64,000 nucleotides of DNA from Parascardovia denticolens DSM 10105 = JCM 12538 (lineage in GTDB: Bacteria > Actinomycetota > Actinomycetes > Actinomycetales > Bifidobacteriaceae). How positions within the stretch are numbered: the stretch's first letter is position 1; the number at the start of each line of letters is the position of its first letter. The stretch lies in contig NZ_AP012333.1 in the NCBI RefSeq assembly GCF_001042675.1, forward strand, positions 124,001 to 188,000, given 5' to 3'. Made by a program: the position numbers and the translations under genes. Under the pieces are notes generated by a model, which was not told where the DNA came from, did not search any database, and worked only from the letters and a program-made list of their open reading frames with translations. Positions 9,655 through 18,447 of the stretch are shown one piece after another.

Positions 9655-11070
9655 ATGGTTGCTTCCCAAGAGGGGATTTCCCAGGGCAGGATTTCTCAAG
9701 AGGCGGTTCGGGCGAACGTCCATGCCCAGATGGGGGATCTGGTGGATTTCCTCAAGGCGAAAATCGCACGGAAGGCCGTTTCCGCCCAAGGGGTGGGATC
9801 CCCGGCCATGAAGGCGGACGCCGAGTTCGTGGCCGAGAACCTGCGAGCCGTGGGGATTGACGCCAGGGTGGAGCAATCCATGGGTCAGGACGGCAATCCC
9901 GCCGCCTGGGAAGTCGTCGGATCACGGGTGGTGGATCCGGCGAAGCCGACCGTTTTGCTCTATGCCCATCACGATGTGCAACCGGCCCCCAACGATGACG
10001 GGGTCTGGAAGACCGACCCCTTCCAAGGAACGGTGAACGAAGAGGATGGCCGGCTTTACGGGCGCGGGGCCTCCGACGACGGGGCCGGCATCGCCATCCA
10101 CCTGGGGGCCTTGAAGGCCTTGGGCGATGACCTGGGCGTGAACGTGAAAGTCTTCATCGAAGGCGAGGAGGAGATGGGGTCGGCGACCTTCATCCCCTTC
10201 GTCCAAGCCCATAAGGAGGATTTCGAGGCGGATGTGATGATTGTCGCGGATTCGGGGAACTGGTCGGACAGCATCCCCAGCCTCACCACCTCTTTGCGGG
10301 GGAACGCGGCCATGGATGTGACGGTGAGCGTTCTGGAGGCCCCGCGGCATTCGGGGGTGGCCGGAGGCCCCGTCCTGGACGCCAACACCATGGCCGCCTT
10401 GCTCATTTCGTCCATGTATGACGCCGATGGGGAATTGGTCGTTCCCGGGGTGGAATCGCAGGAAGTGGTCGGCGGTCTTCAACGGGACCTGGACGAGGCC
10501 CAGTGGCGGGCCGACGCGGCCGTCCTGCCTGGGGTGCGGCTGGCCGGGACCGGCTCGCTGGCTTCCCGGGTATGGGTCAAGCCCAGCGTCACCGTCATCG
10601 GTTTCGATGCCCATCCGGTGGAGGGCTCCTTCAATGTGATCGCCCCCAGCTGCCGCTTCCGCCTGTCCATGCGGACCGCCCCCAGCCAGGATCCCCGCCA
10701 GGCCATGCGGGCTTTGGGGGATTTCCTGGTGGAACATGCGCCTTTCGGTTGCGCGGTGGAGTGGAAAGAGGTGGACGCCGGACAAGGCTGGGCCATGGAC
10801 GCCGACTCCCCGGTCAGCAAGATCGCCGAGCGGGCTTTGGCCAGCGCTTTCCGGACGGACTTGGTCAACCAGGGCCAGGGCGGATCCATCCCCTTCATCC
10901 CCGATCTGTGCCGGATCTTCCCCCAGTACCACGTCTTGGTCACCGGGCCGGAGGACCCCAAGTCGAATGCGCATAGCCCCAATGAGAGCCAGTCCCTCTC
11001 CCTGTTGGAAAACAGCGCCGTGGCCGAGGCCTACATGCTGCGCGATTTCGCCGAGTTGGGCATCGAATAG
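9655..11070 (+). CDS. M20-family metallopeptidase / dipeptidase
   Basis: This 471-residue cytosolic zinc peptidase belongs to the M20 family (ArgE/DapE/CPG2/PepV superfamily). It shows the metal-binding motifs LYAHHDVQP, GRGASDDGAG and EGEEEMGS, and a dimerisation (lid) domain in the middle. A late histidine motif SPNESQSLS sits near the C-terminus. Family members cleave dipeptides or release acyl groups from amino acids. Length and the HHDVQ signature fit the dipeptidase branch used for peptide nutrition in bifidobacteria. The start ATG 9655 has AAAGGAG seven bases upstream. It is the last GC-rich core gene before the AT-rich insert that begins at 11,110. Confidence 0.9.
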   Translation: MVASQEGISQGRISQEAVRANVHAQMGDLVDFLKAKIARKAVSAQGVGSPAMKADAEFVAENLRAVGIDARVEQSMGQDGNPAAWEVVGSRVVDPAKPTVLLYAHHDVQPAPNDDGVWKTDPFQGTVNEEDGRLYGRGASDDGAGIAIHLGALKALGDDLGVNVKVFIEGEEEMGSATFIPFVQAHKEDFEADVMIVADSGNWSDSIPSLTTSLRGNAAMDVTVSVLEAPRHSGVAGGPVLDANTMAALLISSMYDADGELVVPGVESQEVVGGLQRDLDEAQWRADAAVLPGVRLAGTGSLASRVWVKPSVTVIGFDAHPVEGSFNVIAPSCRFRLSMRTAPSQDPRQAMRALGDFLVEHAPFGCAVEWKEVDAGQGWAMDADSPVSKIAERALASAFRTDLVNQGQGGSIPFIPDLCRIFPQYHVLVTGPEDPKSNAHSPNESQSLSLLENSAVAEAYMLRDFAELGIE

Positions 11071-11109
11071 GGGATGGCTGGGAATACGAGCGAGGACAAC
11101 GAATAAAAC

Positions 11110-11538
11110 ATGACAAATAATCTCATTGCTGTTGTTGGAGCTGCAATTATTCAAAATGGTCGGATTCTCTGTGCTCAAAGAGGTTCAGGCAAACAGCTAG
11201 ATGGTCTGTGGGAATTTCCGGGAGGAAAAATTGAAGCTGGGGAGACTCCTGAAGTAGCACTTGAGCGAGAGATTCGTGAGGAGCTTCTCTGCCATATTGA
11301 AGTTGATCGGAAAATTTGCACGAGTCAATACAGGTACTCTTTTGGGACCGTTGAATTGACGACTTTTGTTTGCCACCTTCTCGACGATAAGCCCCATCTT
11401 ACTGAGCATAAGAAATTTGCATGGGTGGAGCCCAACCGTCTTTCCGACTTGGAATGGGCTCCGGTAGATCAGGAGGCGGTTCGTCTGCTTTCTGAGAACC
11501 TTCAAGGGGCAGATGTACTGGATGAGGAGGGAAAGTGA
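11110..11538 (+). CDS. Nudix hydrolase (MutT-like) of an AT-rich two-gene module
   Basis: This 142-residue single-domain Nudix protein has the box from Gly39 to Leu60 (GKIEAGE ... REIREEL). It keeps the metal-binding glutamates, but the usual glycine near the end of the box is Leu60. Similarity is to the 8-oxo-dGTP diphosphatase type, with EFPGGK in front of the box. AT-rich codon usage contrasts sharply with the M20 gene before it. The stop overlaps the start of the helicase gene by four bases (GTGA), so the two are almost surely co-translated. Its substrate is unknown. It may clear or produce a nucleotide signal for the partner nuclease-helicase. Confidence 0.82.
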   Translation: MTNNLIAVVGAAIIQNGRILCAQRGSGKQLDGLWEFPGGKIEAGETPEVALEREIREELLCHIEVDRKICTSQYRYSFGTVELTTFVCHLLDDKPHLTEHKKFAWVEPNRLSDLEWAPVDQEAVRLLSENLQGADVLDEEGK

Positions 11539-14500
11539 GTCCTGATTTGTCAGAGGAGGACGATCAAAGCGCTTTCTCCAGCAAACTTGAGGATCAGATG
11601 AAGCTGGCTCTCACGAACGGCTTTATTGACACAAATCGTGGCAGTGAGAGCTCTCTTTCTCCGCGGCTCATCGCGAATCGGGAAGGGTATGCTTTTGGCG
11701 ATATCATCCAAGATGAGATTTCTTCGAGCACAGATTTTGAGATTTCTGTCGCTTTTGTAACATCTGAGGCGATCTACAAACTGCGGCAAAGCTTTATCGA
11801 CTTTTACTCTCATTATCGTCAGTCTCAAACCGTTGATCCTCAGCATTCTCACGGATTACTTATTACATCAACATATAATTATTTTAATTCTCCTCAAGTT
11901 TTTCAAGAATTACTCAAGCTGAAGAGAGACCAGCATATTGATGTGAGAGTCTGGCAGGGGACCCCTATCAATGATCAATCAGTCCTTAAACTTAAACTGG
12001 GCCGGAACTATGATGTGCCCTATCATCCTAAAGGATATGCATTCACTCATTCTCGTGGTGAGAATCGCGAGATCATTCGTACGTTTTTTGTAGGAAGTTC
12101 CAATCTAACTTCGCGGGCTTTGTCGACCAATCAAGAGTGGAATTTGAAAGTATCATCCACGGATCAAGGAGATCTGACCCGTCAAATTGAAGATGAATTT
12201 CACAGGCAGATGGAGGAGTCCGTTCCTCTGGATGAAGATTGGATTTCTGATTACGAGAGAGAGTTTGAAGGGTATTTTCGTGTCAGAAAAGAACAAGAAA
12301 AAGTCGCTGAGCAGGAACTGAAAAATCGCCCGATTGAGCCAAATAAGATGCAAAAAGAAGCCTTGCAAAATCTGGCAAGACTTCGGAGAGAAGGCGAGCA
12401 AAAAGCTCTTGTAATATCAGCTACAGGAACTGGGAAAACGTATCTGGCTGCCCTTGACGTTAAAGCAGTGCATCCGCGTCGTTTATTGTATATTGCAGGA
12501 CGGCAAGAAATCCTTAAAAAGTCATTGGACTCTTTTAAGCGCATTTTGGGTTGCCAAGATGAGGACCTTGGTCTGCTCTCAGGGGAGGGAAAAGAAACAC
12601 AAGCGCAGTATCTTTTTGCCACGGTACAAACGATGAGCAAGCCGAATATTTTGCATGGATTTGCTCCTGATGCCTTTGACTATATTTTGATTGATGAAGC
12701 TCACCATGCACAGGCATCAACGTATAGGGTCATCGTTGACTATTTTCATCCTCAGTTTCTCTTGGGCATGACTGCGACTCCGGAGAGGCAGGACGAACGA
12801 AATATTTTTGAGCTTTTCGACCATAATGTCGCCTATGAGATTCGGCTGCAGAAAGCGCTTGAAGCTAACATGCTGGCACCGTTCCACTACTACGGAATTG
12901 CTGAATATCTTGATGGTGGTGAAAGCGAAATCCAGTCGACAAGCCCGCAAACCTTAGGGTTTGAATTATCGCAGTTTGTTTCTAGGGAGCGTGTGAATTA
13001 TATTATTCAAAAGCTTCAGGAATATAGCCCTGCGAGTGTTCTTGCTCGCGGACTAATTTTTTGTTCCCGGATCGAAGAAGCTCAAGACCTTTCTCAATTA
13101 TTTAATCAGTCTTATAATCTCCAGGCCGAGCGTTTATACCGGACCGTTGCCTTGAGCGGGAAAGATAGTGCCGAAGCTCGTCTGACTGCAATTGACCAAC
13201 TTGATCATGGGGAGCTTGACTATATTCTGACCGTCGACCTTTTTAATGAAGGTATTGATATTCCTTCCATCAATCAAGTAGTCATGTTGCGTAGCACTCA
13301 GTCCAGCATTGTTTTTACTCAGCAGCTAGGGCGTGGTTTGCGTAAAGCTCCGGGTAAAAGCTCTCTGATTGTTATTGATTTTATCGGGAATTATGCAAAC
13401 AACTATTTGATTCCACTGGCTTTATATGGGAATACAGGAGACGCTGACCGAGCTCGGAAAAATATGCGACAGAGGTCCTTGGGCTTGTCCTCAATTACCT
13501 TTGATGAGATTTCTAAAGAGCGTGTATTTGAGTCGCTGGATAAGGTCAACCTATCCGATCTGGGTAAACTTACCAGCTACTACAACGATCTTCGAATCCA
13601 GCTTAATCGGGTTCCGATGCTTATGGATTTCATGTCAAGAGATCCTTCTTTACCGTGTACCCTTGCCTCAGCTTCGCTGAATGGGGGAGGAGGCCGTAAT
13701 TATGCGGATTTTGTTATATCAAGGGAAAAGATACTTGCTCGTAAACTTGTGAAATTCCATGGGGAAAATAAAGAAAATCAATCAGACAGTTCAAACAATG
13801 CGAGAGCAGGCGGGTCGGCTGTCTCGAGAAGTAGTCTCAATAAAGGAATCAGCTTTGACCCTAATTCTTATTCGCTGACTTCTTATCAGCGGGGCCTGCT
13901 CAAAATGGTCACGTCTTGTTTGCTGCGGGGATTGCGACCTCATGAATTGTATGCTGTAGCCCTCCTAGCAAAGGTTAATTTATCCTCTTTGCCTGAATTT
14001 GAATGGCTTCAGGAGAGAATCTTTGACGGCGGACAGGGCTTTGACGGTAATTCTGACGGTGAAGGTAGTTTTGGCAACGAGGGTGACCGGCGTGAGTTCA
14101 AAACCCTTACTGTCGAGCAGCTTGCTATGTGCGTCTCCCACGACTTTGCGAGTATTTATTGCGATGAGACCAATCTGCGGTTTTCTGAATCTGCTTTGAA
14201 TGTTCTGGACTTTTCCTATTTCTCTCAGCCGAATTCCCAGCGTTTTGGCAACGCGTCTTTTGCGGAAAGATTTGCTTCTCAAGAGGACGGGAAAATCAAT
14301 TATCGATTGAGCCGTCTTGCAGCTCAAGCTTTGGATGATCCTATCTTTCGGCAATTTTTTGATGATTCAATATGCTGCGGCCTGGCTTTATGCAGGCAGC
14401 TTTTCTTGGGGGCAATTCATGAAGGAAGAGCCATCGATCGTGGCTTTATTTATGGCGAGAAATATACTATTGCCGATGTCATGCGATTGTGTTGCTGGCC

Positions 14501-14915
14501 GGTAGAATTGATTCCTCAAAATGTTGGTGGGTATCGTTTGAGTCGAGAGACGAACACTATGCCGATTTTTATTAAGTATGAGAATTCTCAGTATGCAGAT
14601 TGCTTTAAGGATGAGCAAAATATTGATTACTTCAGTAAAAATCAGCGCCATCTTAAATCTCCCGAGTTTCAGTGGCTCAGAGATCAGCACGAAGGAGATT
14701 TCATTCCTATATTCATTATGCGAAAGGCAGATGCAGCCAGTAAATCTTATTACTATGTTGGTTGTGTTCAAAAGGCGCAGAATATGCATGAGATTTCCCA
14801 CCAAAATCTGAGTGGCAAAGAGGTTACCCTTGTCGAATCAACGTTGCGGCTCAAACGACCTGTCGATTCTGAACTTTTTACGCATTTAACTGGGAAGTCC
14901 TTAGCCGAATTTTAG
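11535..14915 (+). CDS. PLD-like nuclease / SF2 helicase / DUF3427-type protein
   Basis: This is a 1126-residue multidomain protein. Residues about 50-220 resemble a PLDc_2 phospholipase-D nuclease module, with HPKGYAF followed by FFVGSSNLTSRAL and NQEWN. Residues about 270-650 are a superfamily 2 helicase: ATGTGKT near residue 295, DEAH at 387-390, MTATPER, and motif VI QQLGRGLRKAPG. The long C-terminal part ends in a region resembling DUF3427 (PIFIMRKAD ... YYYVGCVQ). The start GTG 11535 overlaps the Nudix stop, with GAGGAGG upstream. The gene is AT-rich and lies between core genes, suggesting horizontal acquisition. Nuclease-plus-helicase proteins of this plan are often suspected antiphage factors. 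That role is inferred here. Confidence 0.85.
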   Translation: MSPDLSEEDDQSAFSSKLEDQMKLALTNGFIDTNRGSESSLSPRLIANREGYAFGDIIQDEISSSTDFEISVAFVTSEAIYKLRQSFIDFYSHYRQSQTVDPQHSHGLLITSTYNYFNSPQVFQELLKLKRDQHIDVRVWQGTPINDQSVLKLKLGRNYDVPYHPKGYAFTHSRGENREIIRTFFVGSSNLTSRALSTNQEWNLKVSSTDQGDLTRQIEDEFHRQMEESVPLDEDWISDYEREFEGYFRVRKEQEKVAEQELKNRPIEPNKMQKEALQNLARLRREGEQKALVISATGTGKTYLAALDVKAVHPRRLLYIAGRQEILKKSLDSFKRILGCQDEDLGLLSGEGKETQAQYLFATVQTMSKPNILHGFAPDAFDYILIDEAHHAQASTYRVIVDYFHPQFLLGMTATPERQDERNIFELFDHNVAYEIRLQKALEANMLAPFHYYGIAEYLDGGESEIQSTSPQTLGFELSQFVSRERVNYIIQKLQEYSPASVLARGLIFCSRIEEAQDLSQLFNQSYNLQAERLYRTVALSGKDSAEARLTAIDQLDHGELDYILTVDLFNEGIDIPSINQVVMLRSTQSSIVFTQQLGRGLRKAPGKSSLIVIDFIGNYANNYLIPLALYGNTGDADRARKNMRQRSLGLSSITFDEISKERVFESLDKVNLSDLGKLTSYYNDLRIQLNRVPMLMDFMSRDPSLPCTLASASLNGGGGRNYADFVISREKILARKLVKFHGENKENQSDSSNNARAGGSAVSRSSLNKGISFDPNSYSLTSYQRGLLKMVTSCLLRGLRPHELYAVALLAKVNLSSLPEFEWLQERIFDGGQGFDGNSDGEGSFGNEGDRREFKTLTVEQLAMCVSHDFASIYCDETNLRFSESALNVLDFSYFSQPNSQRFGNASFAERFASQEDGKINYRLSRLAAQALDDPIFRQFFDDSICCGLALCRQLFLGAIHEGRAIDRGFIYGEKYTIADVMRLCCWPVELIPQNVGGYRLSRETNTMPIFIKYENSQYADCFKDEQNIDYFSKNQRHLKSPEFQWLRDQHEGDFIPIFIMRKADAASKSYYYVGCVQKAQNMHEISHQNLSGKEVTLVESTLRLKRPVDSELFTHLTGKSLAEF

Positions 14916-15167
14916 GTATTGCAGTGGTATCGCTGCATCTGTAACCAAGCGTTGATACCTTTGCTTATCACGCCTGTTCTTCATCGCTGGGCGTCGATAC
15001 GTAGGACACGGCATATTCTTCGCTTCACACATCCTGGTATGAAAACAAGAATCACTTTCTCCAGACCATAACGAGCTCAACACGTTCAGTACAGTTTTAT
15101 CAACGACTTTCGTCCAACCTCGAGTTCGACCCTCAATCAAATAAAATACTGGTCAAGCCTTTACGGC
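14916..15167. other. AT-richer gap with no supported gene
   Basis: The 252 bases between the helicase and the YiiX-like gene contain a 79-codon minus-strand frame (14901-15140) that overlaps the helicase end and matches nothing I recognise. Composition is intermediate between the insert and the core, so the right border of the acquired segment probably lies here. I see no terminal repeats, tRNA or terminator. Confidence 0.4.
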
Positions 15168-15701
15168 TCAACACCGGTCAACGGGGGCAGTATCCAGCCT
15201 TCCTAAAAATCGCAAATGCGGTGATTTGGCCAGCTGGCTGGGATTGCTGCCGGGCTGTCCTACAGGAACGGGGACTCCCAGTTTTGCATAGTAGGATTTC
15301 CAGAATGGGGAGATTTCCTGGCTGGAATCCCCAAACCGCATAGGGATTGTGCCAAAAATCGGCAGTATCGCAGCTATGTACTGGGAGCAGTAAAAACTTT
15401 CCGTCCCAGGACGAAAACTCACATTGTAGGGCTTGCCTAAGTGCTTCTTCGCATTGGCGAGCGTCTGCTGACAGTCGATCCGCGGGTAGCGGTACACGAA
15501 TACGGCGTCCCCATAATCCGTTAAAAAATCGGATAGTTTCTGCCTGATGACTCCGTTTTCCTTCGTGGCATGGTAGACCTGACTTTCCAGGTAAATCGCG
15601 ATATGACTATATTTTCCCGTCGATTCCTGGATCGCCTGGGACATGTCGGATGAGTCGCGGGACAGCAGCAGATCGCCGCACTCCAGGTCCTGGATTTTCA
15701 T
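15168..15701 (-). CDS. YiiX/YebB-like NlpC/P60-superfamily cysteine hydrolase
   Basis: This 177-residue protein resembles the permuted papain-like YiiX/C92 group. A short N-terminal beta segment (LECGDLLLSRDS) is followed by His33 in YSHIAIYL. The presumed nucleophile Cys105 comes later in FYCSQYIAA. This Cys-after-His order is the circular permutation seen in the family. Members are thought to hydrolyse amide or ester bonds, often in cell-envelope or lipid-linked substrates. No signal peptide is visible, so it is probably cytosolic or peripheral. The ribosome site before ATG 15701 is weak. A terminator-ended structured RNA lies directly upstream on the same strand, so read-through control is possible. 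Confidence 0.75.
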   Translation of the reverse strand: MKIQDLECGDLLLSRDSSDMSQAIQESTGKYSHIAIYLESQVYHATKENGVIRQKLSDFLTDYGDAVFVYRYPRIDCQQTLANAKKHLGKPYNVSFRPGTESFYCSQYIAAILPIFGTIPMRFGDSSQEISPFWKSYYAKLGVPVPVGQPGSNPSQLAKSPHLRFLGRLDTAPVDRC

Positions 15702-15809
15702 GGCTTCAGTCTAGCACGGGGTGGGCTCGCAACAATGTTGACGGTGACGGTGATTGGGCGGGAAGCGTGCCGCGGCGCAGGGGCGTGGCTGAGGCATGTC
15801 CAGGAACAT

Positions 15810-15965
15810 AAAAAGCCGGTCCCGAAGGACCGGCCTGCAAGTCAAACCTTAGCGGAAATCTCGCACAACATCATCGTCATGGCGGTAAGTCTCATATAAA
15901 TCCGCCCAACATCTAGACCTTACGTGATCTGTACTCTTGTGGGCTTCCGCTTTTAAGTTTTCCTT
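15810..15965 (-). ncRNA. candidate structured small RNA with own promoter and terminator
   Basis: Read on the minus strand, a 13-bp closing stem forms between AAACTT plus AGCGGAA (15960-15945) and TTCCGCT plus AAGGTTT (15857-15844). Inside it is an arm GCCCA/TGGGC with an inner hairpin AGATC/GGTCT, and a possible GCGG/CCGC arm. A strong terminator hairpin follows at once. No coding frame fits. It is too short for tmRNA or RNase P RNA and does not resemble SRP RNA. It may be a free sRNA, or a leader controlling the YiiX-like gene 109 bases downstream. Confidence 0.5.
15815..15834 (-). terminator. rho-independent terminator
   Basis: GCCGGTCC pairs perfectly with GGACCGGC around a four-base loop. 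Read on the minus strand it is followed by TTTTT. It ends the candidate small RNA described above. Confidence 0.8.
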
Positions 15966-15971
15966 GTACTT

Positions 15972-16001
15972 AAATTATCCCTCGTGTACGGCAAAACGCA
16001 A
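15972..16001 (-). promoter_or_regulatory. candidate sigma70-type promoter for the small RNA
   Basis: On the minus strand TTGCGT (16001-15996) and TAATTT (15977-15972) are separated by 18 bases. This would start transcription near 15965, just before the closing stem of the predicted RNA. Confidence 0.45.
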
Positions 16002-16098
16002 AATCGAAACACTGAATCTTCACAATTTATTTCGCCATCTTTTTCCTAGCAAAGGGGGTCGAGGAAGATAAGAAGAGGATGAGCGCGCGCGTTCCTTT

Positions 16099-16173
16099 TT
16101 ATCCACATCCCATTCGTGGCTGTCTGTGGATATCGGTGGATAAGTCCCGAGAAAGGCCACATTCGACCACATT
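16099..16173. repeat. repeat copy 1 with DnaA-box-like sites, upstream of tadZ
   Basis: TTATCCACA at 16099-16107 is a perfect DnaA-box consensus. Two one-mismatch sites in the opposite orientation follow at 16125-16133 and 16135-16143. Bases 16136-16173 recur with a single mismatch at 20025-20062. The segment directly precedes the Tad pilus locus and is the most distinctive feature of the roughly 480-base gap 15,702-16,184, apart from the small RNA. Confidence 0.55.
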
Positions 16174-16184
16174 GACTTGCAAAG

Positions 16185-17276
16185 ATGGATTTTCCCTCGG
16201 AGACCGGATTCAATGATGGTATGAACACTCAAATCATCTCGGAACAAGGCCCTCTGCGGGTGGAAGAACGCTATTATTTGCCGACGCCGGTGGATTCGCG
16301 GCGGCAGGGGTCCGGCGACCAGGCTTTTCGGCGGTTTCCGGCGGAGAGGGGGGCGCGGGCTTCCTCCGGACCGCGGGCGGCTTATCAGGGAGGGCAGGTC
16401 TACCTTTTCTCATCGGCGACGGGCGGTTGCGGGACAAGCACGGCGGCGGCGCTTTTCGCCTCGTATCTTTCTGCGGGAGGGGAGCGGATCATCCTGCTGG
16501 ACCTTGACCTATCCCGGGGAGGGATGGACGTCCTGTTGGGGCTAGAGCAGGAGGAAGGCCTGCGTTGGTCCCAGGTGAAAGCCCCGCTGGGGATGATCGA
16601 CGGCCTGGCTTTGACGAACGAGTTGATCCAGTGGGATGGTTGCCCCTTGCTCAGCGCGGATCCGTGGCGGGGATCCCCGCATCAATGGTGGGAGATCGCG
16701 GCCGTCATCCGTGCCTTGTGCGATTACGCAGACGCGGTCGTCTGCGATTGCGGGACGAACCTGGCCATCATCCGGGGGCTGCAGACCTACTTGGAGGGGA
16801 CGCGGTCGGACTCGTCCCAAGCGAAGGATTGGTATCAGATTTGGGATCGGGTCGGGAACAGGACGCATATCGCCGTAGCCCTTGTGGTGGATTTGACGGT
16901 TCTGGGTCTGATGCGGGCGCAAGGGGCGGCGAGCAGGTTGAGCGGCCGCTCACAAGCGCTGAATCTTGCGCTTCTTGGAATATTGCCGGTGGCGGCGAGC
17001 CTGGAGGCGCGGAGGGGGTTCGCCCAGCGGCGTAAACGTTCACAAGGAGGCAAGGGGATGGTGTCCGCTCAGGAAGCGAGTGACCATTTAGGCCAACCGA
17101 TCTACGGTCCTTTGCGCCCTGACAGGGGTCTGGACCTCAGCATTCGCCAAGGTCGGGGATTGGAAGACGCGCCGAGAGAGTATGAGCGGATATTCGCGGA
17201 TTTGGAAGAGGGCCTGAGCTCCTCTTCCCCGGCGTTGAGTGGAGGGCATCATGACCTTGCGCCTCGGACCGCTTGA
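16185..17276 (+). CDS. tadZ: TadZ/CpaE-like ParA-family protein of Tad pilus locus
   Basis: This 363-residue protein contains a MinD/ParA-type ATPase fold with a deviant Walker A (SSATGGCGTSTAAAL) near residues 75-90. A Walker-B-like LDLDLSRGGMD segment follows. Such CpaE/TadZ proteins localise the pilus assembly machine at the membrane. In actinobacteria this gene is often annotated as septum-site-determining or SAF-type. No strong ribosome site precedes ATG 16185 or the alternative ATG 16221. I keep the longer form with low certainty. It overlaps the start of tadA by 26 bases and heads a compact pilus operon. Confidence 0.8.
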   Translation: MDFPSETGFNDGMNTQIISEQGPLRVEERYYLPTPVDSRRQGSGDQAFRRFPAERGARASSGPRAAYQGGQVYLFSSATGGCGTSTAAALFASYLSAGGERIILLDLDLSRGGMDVLLGLEQEEGLRWSQVKAPLGMIDGLALTNELIQWDGCPLLSADPWRGSPHQWWEIAAVIRALCDYADAVVCDCGTNLAIIRGLQTYLEGTRSDSSQAKDWYQIWDRVGNRTHIAVALVVDLTVLGLMRAQGAASRLSGRSQALNLALLGILPVAASLEARRGFAQRRKRSQGGKGMVSAQEASDHLGQPIYGPLRPDRGLDLSIRQGRGLEDAPREYERIFADLEEGLSSSSPALSGGHHDLAPRTA

Positions 17277-18447
17277 GGCCATCGCTGAGCGGGAGCATGT
17301 CACCGATATCGTCGTCACGAGCGACGGAAGAGTCTGGTCCGATAGCGGGGCCGGCTTGAAACAGGAGGTGGTGGAATCCGGGCTGGATTCCCCGGAAGTC
17401 ATGCGGGACTTCGCCGTGCGCCTTTGCGCTCAGTTGGGACGGCGCTTGGATGATTCCTGCCCGATTGCGGATGCTTCCACCGCTCAAGGAGTGCGCATCC
17501 ATGCCGTGATAGCGCCTTTGGTCCCGCAAGGGGCGGCCTTGTCCATCCGCTTGCCGGACGCACGGCGGACCAGTCTCGAAGATTTGCAGGCCTGTGGATT
17601 TTGCCCCGGTCCTTGGATTGACTTTCTTCGTGGGCTTGTGCGCGCTCATGCTTCGATCCTCATATCCGGGGGAACCGGGACGGGGAAGACGACCTTGCTA
17701 CGTGCCCTTTTGGGCGAATGCGATTCGGACGAGCGCATAGTTACTGTGGAGGAAATCCGGGAGCTCGCCATTCCACCGAAGCAACATTGCGAGTCCTTGG
17801 TGGTTCGCGAACCGAACATAGAAGGTGCCGGAGGCGTTGGTTTGGAGGATTTGGTCAAAGCCACGGTCCGTATGCGGCCTGACCGGATCGTTTTGGGGGA
17901 ATGCCGAGGCGAAGAGATCGCCGACCTTCTCCGCGCCTTCAACTCCGGCCATAAAGGTGGCATGGTCACCATCCATTCCGATGGGATCGAAAGGCTGCCG
18001 GCACGTCTGATTTCCCTCGGTTTGTTGGCTGATATGCAACCGGCCGCCACCGCTTTCATGGCCCAAGGCGCTTTCGACTGTCTGATTCACCTCTCTCGCG
18101 CTGGCGGTTTGAGATATATCGAACAAATGGGGCGCTTCCTCTGCCGCGGCGACGGGTCTTTGACTGGGGACGTTGTCGCTCGGTGGAACGGCCAATCGGC
18201 TCCCTGGTATTCTCCTGCCTGGGATTCATGGCGCAGGGAGGTGCTGGGGGCGGGCGACGAACAAGCCCCGTACGGTAGTGGAACCATACAGGGGAAGAAC
18301 GATGACGACAAGACGGCGGTCTTCCCCCGAGTGAAAAATTCCGATTCGGCACAGGCCACACGCGCTGGGATGGACCGGTTAGGCGATGGAATGCAGCCTT
18401 TGACCGAGGCAAGGAAAAGGGCAGGAAAAGAGGACGAATGGATATGA
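17251..18447 (+). CDS. tadA: TadA/CpaF-type pilus assembly ATPase
   Basis: This is a 398-residue secretion ATPase of the VirB11/GspE superfamily, TadA branch. Visible motifs are Walker A GGTGTGKTT beginning at Gly140, an Asp-box-like VTVEEIREL, and VVREPN. The His-box region includes ATVRMRPDRIVLGECRG. It powers polymerisation of Flp/TadE-type pilins at the inner face of the membrane. The start is ATG 17251, with GGAGG five bases upstream, inside the end of tadZ. The C-terminal 80 residues after the ATPase core are Lys/Arg- and Asp-rich. The stop overlaps tadB by ten bases. Confidence 0.92.
   Translation: MTLRLGPLEAIAEREHVTDIVVTSDGRVWSDSGAGLKQEVVESGLDSPEVMRDFAVRLCAQLGRRLDDSCPIADASTAQGVRIHAVIAPLVPQGAALSIRLPDARRTSLEDLQACGFCPGPWIDFLRGLVRAHASILISGGTGTGKTTLLRALLGECDSDERIVTVEEIRELAIPPKQHCESLVVREPNIEGAGGVGLEDLVKATVRMRPDRIVLGECRGEEIADLLRAFNSGHKGGMVTIHSDGIERLPARLISLGLLADMQPAATAFMAQGAFDCLIHLSRAGGLRYIEQMGRFLCRGDGSLTGDVVARWNGQSAPWYSPAWDSWRREVLGAGDEQAPYGSGTIQGKNDDDKTAVFPRVKNSDSAQATRAGMDRLGDGMQPLTEARKRAGKEDEWI

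Noticed and set aside
14901-15140. 79-codon minus-strand frame after the helicase
   Set aside because: It overlaps the helicase end, has no ribosome site and no recognisable similarity. Kept only as a note on the gap.
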